Shown here: positions 60,530 to 64,000 of the stretch, piece after piece
Layout: each line of letters starts with the position of its first letter
Numbering within the stretch: position 1 is the stretch's first letter
Assembly (NCBI GenBank): GCA_002323795.1
Contig: DCPZ01000011.1
Coordinates: 14,131-78,130 of the forward strand
Length of the DNA: 64,000 nucleotides
Origin: Flavobacteriales bacterium UBA1531
Lineage (GTDB): Bacteria > Bacteroidota > Bacteroidia > Flavobacteriales_D > Sanyastnellaceae
Reading direction: 5' to 3'
Position numbers and translations under genes: made by a program
Notes under the pieces: generated by a model
What the model saw: only the letters and a program-made list of their open reading frames with translations
Told to the model about the DNA's origin: nothing
The model's database searches: none

Positions 60530-61453
60530 TCAATTTGCACGCCGAGCAGGCAAACTCACCAACGCCACACCGAGGAAAATTGCTGCTGCGCACAAAACGG
60601 TGTACCATCCCAAATCAGATGTGTAATCCCGGCCTCCTGATGAAACTAGCAAAAAAGAAAATCCTGTCGTCAAAATGGGCTGCAAATAGATGTAGATGCT
60701 CACAACTGTGGGTTGAACGATGCGCAATGCGTATATATTGAGCAAATAAACCATGAAAGTGGTTCCCAATATTACATACGCCAAACCCTGCCAATCCGCA
60801 GTTTGAAACGCATTCCAATCGACTGCCATCGCCTGTTGCATACCAATCGGCAGGACCCAAAGCGCCCCAAAAGCAAACACCCATGAAATCACGGTCAAAG
60901 GTTTGTACTTGGACATCAGAGGTTTGACCAAAACAAGGTAAAACCCATAACTCGTTGCATTGAGCAAAATCATCAGATCCCCCTGCCATGAAGAATACGC
61001 CCCTTCGGATTGGCCTCCGACAACCATTAGGGTTATCGCACCAATTGCACCTAAACAAATGCCCAAAACCTTGCGAGAGGTAATCGCCGTGCCCAACAAA
61101 ACGGAAGAAATCCCCAATACCAAAATGGGATTGGAAGTCATGATCAGCGAGGCGTTGACCGGACTTGTGGCACTCAATCCATTGAAGAATAGCAATTGAT
61201 TCGCTGCAACACCCGTGGTGCCGCACGCAAACAATCTCCACCAATCGGTAGAATCAATTCGATCCCAAGGCTTACCTCCAGCGCGCAAGGCTCCTCGGAG
61301 CACCCAAAACAGGCCTCCTCCACCCAAAACACGCAAGACGATGAATCCACTCGGACCAATCAAATCAGGCATCAAGCCTTTGGCTACGAGGTAATTCCCC
61401 GCATAAGTCAAGCCGACAATGAGCAAAGCAAGATGGGCCAGGTACGTTTTCAT
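60530..61453 (-). CDS. EamA (drug/metabolite transporter) family permease
   Basis: 307 residues with ten predicted membrane helices arranged as two five-helix EamA repeats. The first begins LALLIVGLTYAGNYLVAKGL, the second LNATSYGFYLVLVKPLMSKY. Family-typical turns: RVLGGGGLFWVLRGAL, SATSPVNASLIMTSNPILV and YIYLQPILTTGFSFLL. Members export or take up small metabolites; the substrate cannot be inferred. The gene lies 6 nt after the ArsC-like gene and 24 nt before the dioxygenase, suggesting co-expression with the latter. Confidence 0.9.
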   Translation of the reverse strand: MKTYLAHLALLIVGLTYAGNYLVAKGLMPDLIGPSGFIVLRVLGGGGLFWVLRGALRAGGKPWDRIDSTDWWRLFACGTTGVAANQLLFFNGLSATSPVNASLIMTSNPILVLGISSVLLGTAITSRKVLGICLGAIGAITLMVVGGQSEGAYSSWQGDLMILLNATSYGFYLVLVKPLMSKYKPLTVISWVFAFGALWVLPIGMQQAMAVDWNAFQTADWQGLAYVILGTTFMVYLLNIYALRIVQPTVVSIYIYLQPILTTGFSFLLVSSGGRDYTSDLGWYTVLCAAAIFLGVALVSLPARRAN

Positions 61454-61459
61454 GAAAAA

Positions 61460-61810
61460 TTAGAGTGCAGCACGTGCGGCCTCTACTGAAGCCTTTGCAG
61501 ATCCCGCCGTGACGCAATCATCAAACAAGAATACTGGGCGCTTGAGGAAGGTGTATTCTTCCAGAATGAGCTTCCGGTAGTCTGTCTCCGTGAGGGTTCG
61601 ATCCGCGAGTCCCATGGAGCGAAATTTCATGGCACGCCGAGAAAATAACGCTTCGTATGAACCCGCTAATTCCTTCATTCGATCGAGATCATCGGCAGAG
61701 ATTCCCTCCGCTTTGATATCCACAACGTCACAACCGTGTTGCTCCGGTTTGAGGTCTTCAAAAATGCGCACACATGTTTTGCATGAGGGCAAGGTGAATG
61801 CTTTTTTCAT
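61460..61810 (-). CDS. ArsC/Spx-family thioredoxin-fold protein
   Basis: 116 residues from the ATG at 61810 (a TTG nine bases upstream is in frame). The thioredoxin-like start KKAFTLPSCKTCVRIFEDL contains a CxxC pair at the N-terminal end of the first helix, as in Spx and ArsC-like proteins. The rest follows the ArsC fold (LDRMKELAGSYEALFSRRAM, EEYTFLKRPVFLFDDCV). Arsenate reduction is not assured; many such proteins in Bacteroidota have no known substrate. It is between the kinase and EamA genes, with gaps of 9 and 6 nt. Confidence 0.82.
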   Translation of the reverse strand: MKKAFTLPSCKTCVRIFEDLKPEQHGCDVVDIKAEGISADDLDRMKELAGSYEALFSRRAMKFRSMGLADRTLTETDYRKLILEEYTFLKRPVFLFDDCVTAGSAKASVEAARAAL

Positions 61811-61819
61811 GGTTTTCAA

Positions 61820-62419
61820 TTAAGCGTTTTCCATTTTTTCAATCAAATGCTTCAGGCCAGATTTCCAATCATTTTCATTGTCAATCACGACATCTGCTTT
61901 GATCTTCCAAGGTTCGATGAATTGGATGTCCGCCGGCCGCACGTGGTGTTTCCATTGGTAACGCACCTCCTCTTCGGTATAACCACGCTCTGTGCCGTCT
62001 CGAGCAATGCGACGCGCCAAACGTGTCTCGGGGGATGCATCAATGTAGCCCACCATGTCCACTCGTTCTTCCATCGCTGGGTAAGCCATCGCAAATAATC
62101 CCTCAACAATGAGCCATTCCCTTGGATCGATGGTCACGATCTCAGACTTCATGACATCACGATTGTAGGTATACGTGCTTAAGTGAATGGACTTTCCCAA
62201 ACGCAACACGTCAATGTCACTGACCATGGTTCCATCATCAATTACAACCGGCAAGTCGAAGTTGGTCTGTCCGTTTTCATCCACCGGAAGCTCCGATTTT
62301 GGACGGTAATAGTTATCCAAAGAAAGCACTGCAGCGCGATCCTCAAAATGCTCCCGAAGTCCATCGAGCACCGTGGATTTACCCGAGCCACTTCCTCCTA
62401 TCAATGCGAGTATTTTCAA
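61820..62419 (-). CDS. Uridine-kinase-like P-loop kinase
   Basis: 199 residues. P-loop LALIGGSGSGKSTVLDGLR; substrate-region LDNYYRPKSELPVDENGQTN with NFDLP, characteristic of the uridine kinase/phosphoribulokinase family; Walker B-like WLIVEGLFAM; lid region DASPETRLARRIARDGTERG. The enzyme would phosphorylate uridine or a similar substrate, though database homologues in Bacteroidota are often labelled only as kinase. Its start overlaps the end of the GH3-family gene by 4 nt (ATGA). Confidence 0.88.
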   Translation of the reverse strand: MKILALIGGSGSGKSTVLDGLREHFEDRAAVLSLDNYYRPKSELPVDENGQTNFDLPVVIDDGTMVSDIDVLRLGKSIHLSTYTYNRDVMKSEIVTIDPREWLIVEGLFAMAYPAMEERVDMVGYIDASPETRLARRIARDGTERGYTEEEVRYQWKHHVRPADIQFIEPWKIKADVVIDNENDWKSGLKHLIEKMENA

Positions 62420-63936
62420 TTCAATTCCTTTTTCAGTGTTGCGTCAGCTCGTTCCAAATCTGCAGCAAAATCACGACTATTTGCAAGGCGAGGAGGCTTG
62501 TTCTGACCCCCCAATTTACCCCGATTCGCCATGGCTTTGTGAAATGTCCCTCTTTCGAGCACACGCAAGTGTGCGTTTTGCAAGATTGCACCTGAAATCA
62601 AATCACGGTAATACGGATTGCGCTGCAATACGCCTTCATTCGCTGCTATCGCAAAGGCCTCAACATCGGAAGGTTCCTCAGAAAATTCCACGAACCACTC
62701 GTGAAAAGGCAGCCCCTCAGCAGGATTCACTTGAGGCGCCACATGGAATTCCGCCACCTCACCGCCGGTTCTTTCCATCGCATATTTCACTGCCCCTTCA
62801 ACTTCCTCAGCGATCACGTGTTCACCGAAGGCACTCGTGAAATGCTTTATTCTACCCGTTACAACAATGCGGTAGGGATCCCTCGAAACGAATTTGATGG
62901 TATCGCCAATGTCATAGGCCCACAAACCCGCATTGCTCGAAATGATCAAGGCATACTGCACACCCATTTCCACTTCATGCAATCCCAAACGGCGACGGTT
63001 CGATTCAAAATATTCGGCCGCGGGGATGAATTCGTAGAAAATTCCATCATCGACATTTAAACGCAAACCCCTGTTCTCCAACTGATCTTGGTATGCAAAA
63101 AAGCCTTCGGATGCTGGGAACAATTCTACCGTATCTACCTCACATCCAATTAGTGTTCGAAAACGCTCCCGGTACGGTTCAAAAGCCACGCCACCGAATA
63201 CAAATAACTCAAAATTGGGAAAGACTTCTTTGACGTTGGCAGCGCCGGTGACCTCCAACAGCCGTTCGAAGTAATTCTGAACCCACGAGGGGATGCCACT
63301 GATCAAGCGTAAATCTTGATCCTTCGTCTCCTCAACGATGGCATTGACTTTATCTTCCCACGGCTCAGTGCAATTGGCTTCAAACGAAGGCAGACGATTC
63401 GCTTGCAAGTAATCCGGGACGTGGTGGGCAACAATACCACTCAAGCGACCCATCAGGATTCCGCCATCTGTCTTGGACAACTCCGGTGAACCCTGCAGGA
63501 AAATCATTTTCCCATCGACAAATCGAGCGTTACGCGAATTGTGGATATACTGGAGCAGTGCATTCCGCGCAGAGCCGATGTGGTTGGGCATCGAATCAGG
63601 CGTAATCGGAATGAATTTGGCTCCACTGGTAGTGCCACTGGTCTTGCAAAAGTAATCCGGCTGCCCTGGCCAGAGCACATCGGACTCCCCTTTGACCGCT
63701 TTGTCAACCCAAGGTTTCAATCCCTCATAATCCCTGACAGGCACCGCCTCTTGATACTGTGCCAAGGTCATGCCAGGCCGCAATCCATGGTCCCGACCAA
63801 AGACCGTAGTTTGAGCACGTTTCAAAAGGTGTTGCAACAGGCGCTCCTGTCTTACGTGAGGACTCCCTGCCTTTTTGGATTCCCTCGCAGCAGAAAAGCG
63901 TGCGATGGGTCGGCTCAACAGGGATTTGAAACTCAT
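62416..63936 (-). CDS. GH3 auxin-responsive promoter family protein (adenylate-forming enzyme)
   Basis: 506 residues. Member of the GH3 group of adenylate-forming enzymes, which in plants join amino acids to hormones; bacterial members are common in Bacteroidota and have unknown acyl substrates. Motifs: phosphate-binding loop FCKTSGTTSGAKFIPIT, FELFVFGGVAFEPYRERF, VELFPASEGFFAYQDQLE and YDIGDTIKFVSRDPYRIVVT near the ATP-binding site. First gene of the five-gene minus-strand run. A -7 box (TAAATTCG) lies only 4 nt before its ATG, and the right-edge palindrome is just upstream of that. Confidence 0.92.
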   Translation of the reverse strand: MSFKSLLSRPIARFSAARESKKAGSPHVRQERLLQHLLKRAQTTVFGRDHGLRPGMTLAQYQEAVPVRDYEGLKPWVDKAVKGESDVLWPGQPDYFCKTSGTTSGAKFIPITPDSMPNHIGSARNALLQYIHNSRNARFVDGKMIFLQGSPELSKTDGGILMGRLSGIVAHHVPDYLQANRLPSFEANCTEPWEDKVNAIVEETKDQDLRLISGIPSWVQNYFERLLEVTGAANVKEVFPNFELFVFGGVAFEPYRERFRTLIGCEVDTVELFPASEGFFAYQDQLENRGLRLNVDDGIFYEFIPAAEYFESNRRRLGLHEVEMGVQYALIISSNAGLWAYDIGDTIKFVSRDPYRIVVTGRIKHFTSAFGEHVIAEEVEGAVKYAMERTGGEVAEFHVAPQVNPAEGLPFHEWFVEFSEEPSDVEAFAIAANEGVLQRNPYYRDLISGAILQNAHLRVLERGTFHKAMANRGKLGGQNKPPRLANSRDFAADLERADATLKKELN

Positions 63937-63940
63937 GGGA

Positions 63941-63948
63941 CGAATTTA
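63941..63948 (-). promoter_or_regulatory. -7 box TAAATTCG, 4 nt before the GH3 gene ATG
   Basis: TAAATTCG on the minus strand (one base off consensus), separated from the ATG at 63936 by TCCC. It predicts an mRNA beginning at or next to the start codon of the GH3 operon. Confidence 0.45.
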
Positions 63949-63970
63949 CAATTCGTACGCAGTGCATCAT

Positions 63971-64000
63971 AAAAAAAGGGGCGGTCATATGACCGCCCCT
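63971..64000 (-). terminator. Perfect palindromic terminator at the right edge
   Basis: A 24 nt perfect palindrome (63977-64000, arms AGGGGCGGTCAT / ATGACCGCCCCT) is followed on the minus strand by seven T residues (A-run 63971-63976/7). It would end a minus-strand transcript entering from beyond the window, immediately upstream of the GH3 promoter. Its right flank is outside the window, so a bidirectional function cannot be judged. Confidence 0.8.

Noticed and set aside
60615..61244. A 209-codon minus-strand frame inside the EamA gene
   Set aside because: Out-of-frame shadow of the transporter with no signal or domain; the EamA frame has ten clear helices.

Overview
The window is chromosomal DNA of a member of the Bacteroidota, most likely a marine-type Flavobacteriales relative. 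Several things point that way. The left edge carries the N-terminal 908 codons of sprA, the type IX secretion (T9SS) translocon, in the order maeB-ruvA-sprA. There is a PorZ-like protein and several secreted proteins with T9SS C-terminal sorting domains. A complete alternative complex III cluster (actABCDEF) is joined to caa3-type oxidase genes, next to a rimP-nusA-infB operon. Promoters match the Bacteroidota -7 consensus TANNTTTG. There are no rRNA or tRNA genes, no CRISPR array, no insertion sequence and no prophage. The layout is dense, with many 1-4 nt stop/start overlaps.

Layout. 1-5.6 kb (minus): maeB, ruvA, sprA (cut by the edge). 5.7-13.4 kb: a divergent T9SS cargo gene, then a plus-strand run of tlpA-like, DUF6029 barrel, two paralogous secreted thioredoxin-fold/T9SS proteins, an Omp28-type lipoprotein with CxxC and a small outer-membrane barrel. 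I read this as one extracytoplasmic thiol (redox) module and consider it the most interesting locus here. 13.4-18.4 kb (minus): M20 dipeptidase, LEA-2 lipoprotein, large Asp-box propeller protein. 18.6-24.3 kb: proline dehydrogenase, small DUF4258-like protein, ABC ATPase/permease/DUF3299 operon, trhO, and a 61-residue conserved-looking protein. 24.3-26.3 kb (minus): ruvB-queG. 26.4-38.2 kb (minus): the respiratory operon actA-B-C-D-E-F-ctaC-ctaD, ending at a strong terminator; CtaC carries a striking His/Asp-rich insert. 38.4-43.9 kb: SPOR protein (+) and rimP-nusA-infB (-), whose leader contains a terminator-like hairpin nested in a second helix.

43.9-49.3 kb (plus): AlbA_2-type ATP-binding protein, porZ, and a methionine aminotransferase/omega-amidase pair that together fit methionine salvage. 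49.2-55.5 kb (minus): glutaryl-CoA-type acyl-CoA dehydrogenase, then DUF2723 membrane glycosyltransferase-like protein, purN and rnhA. 55.6-59.9 kb (minus): TIGR03032 protein, FG-GAP repeat T9SS protein with an unusual basic N-terminal extension, and a PKD-type T9SS protein. 60-64 kb (minus): GH3-family protein, uridine-kinase-like kinase, ArsC/Spx-like protein, EamA transporter and 3-hydroxyanthranilate dioxygenase (with its accessory iron site eroded), bounded on the right by a perfect palindromic terminator.

How the parts connect: SprA and PorZ are T9SS machinery, and at least five secreted proteins in the window are likely its cargo. The Act complex passes electrons from menaquinol to the adjacent oxidase. 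Several operon heads have a -7 promoter box only 4-6 nt before the start codon, suggesting leaderless or nearly leaderless mRNAs. All functional calls come from reading translated sequence and recalled family features; no database search was run.
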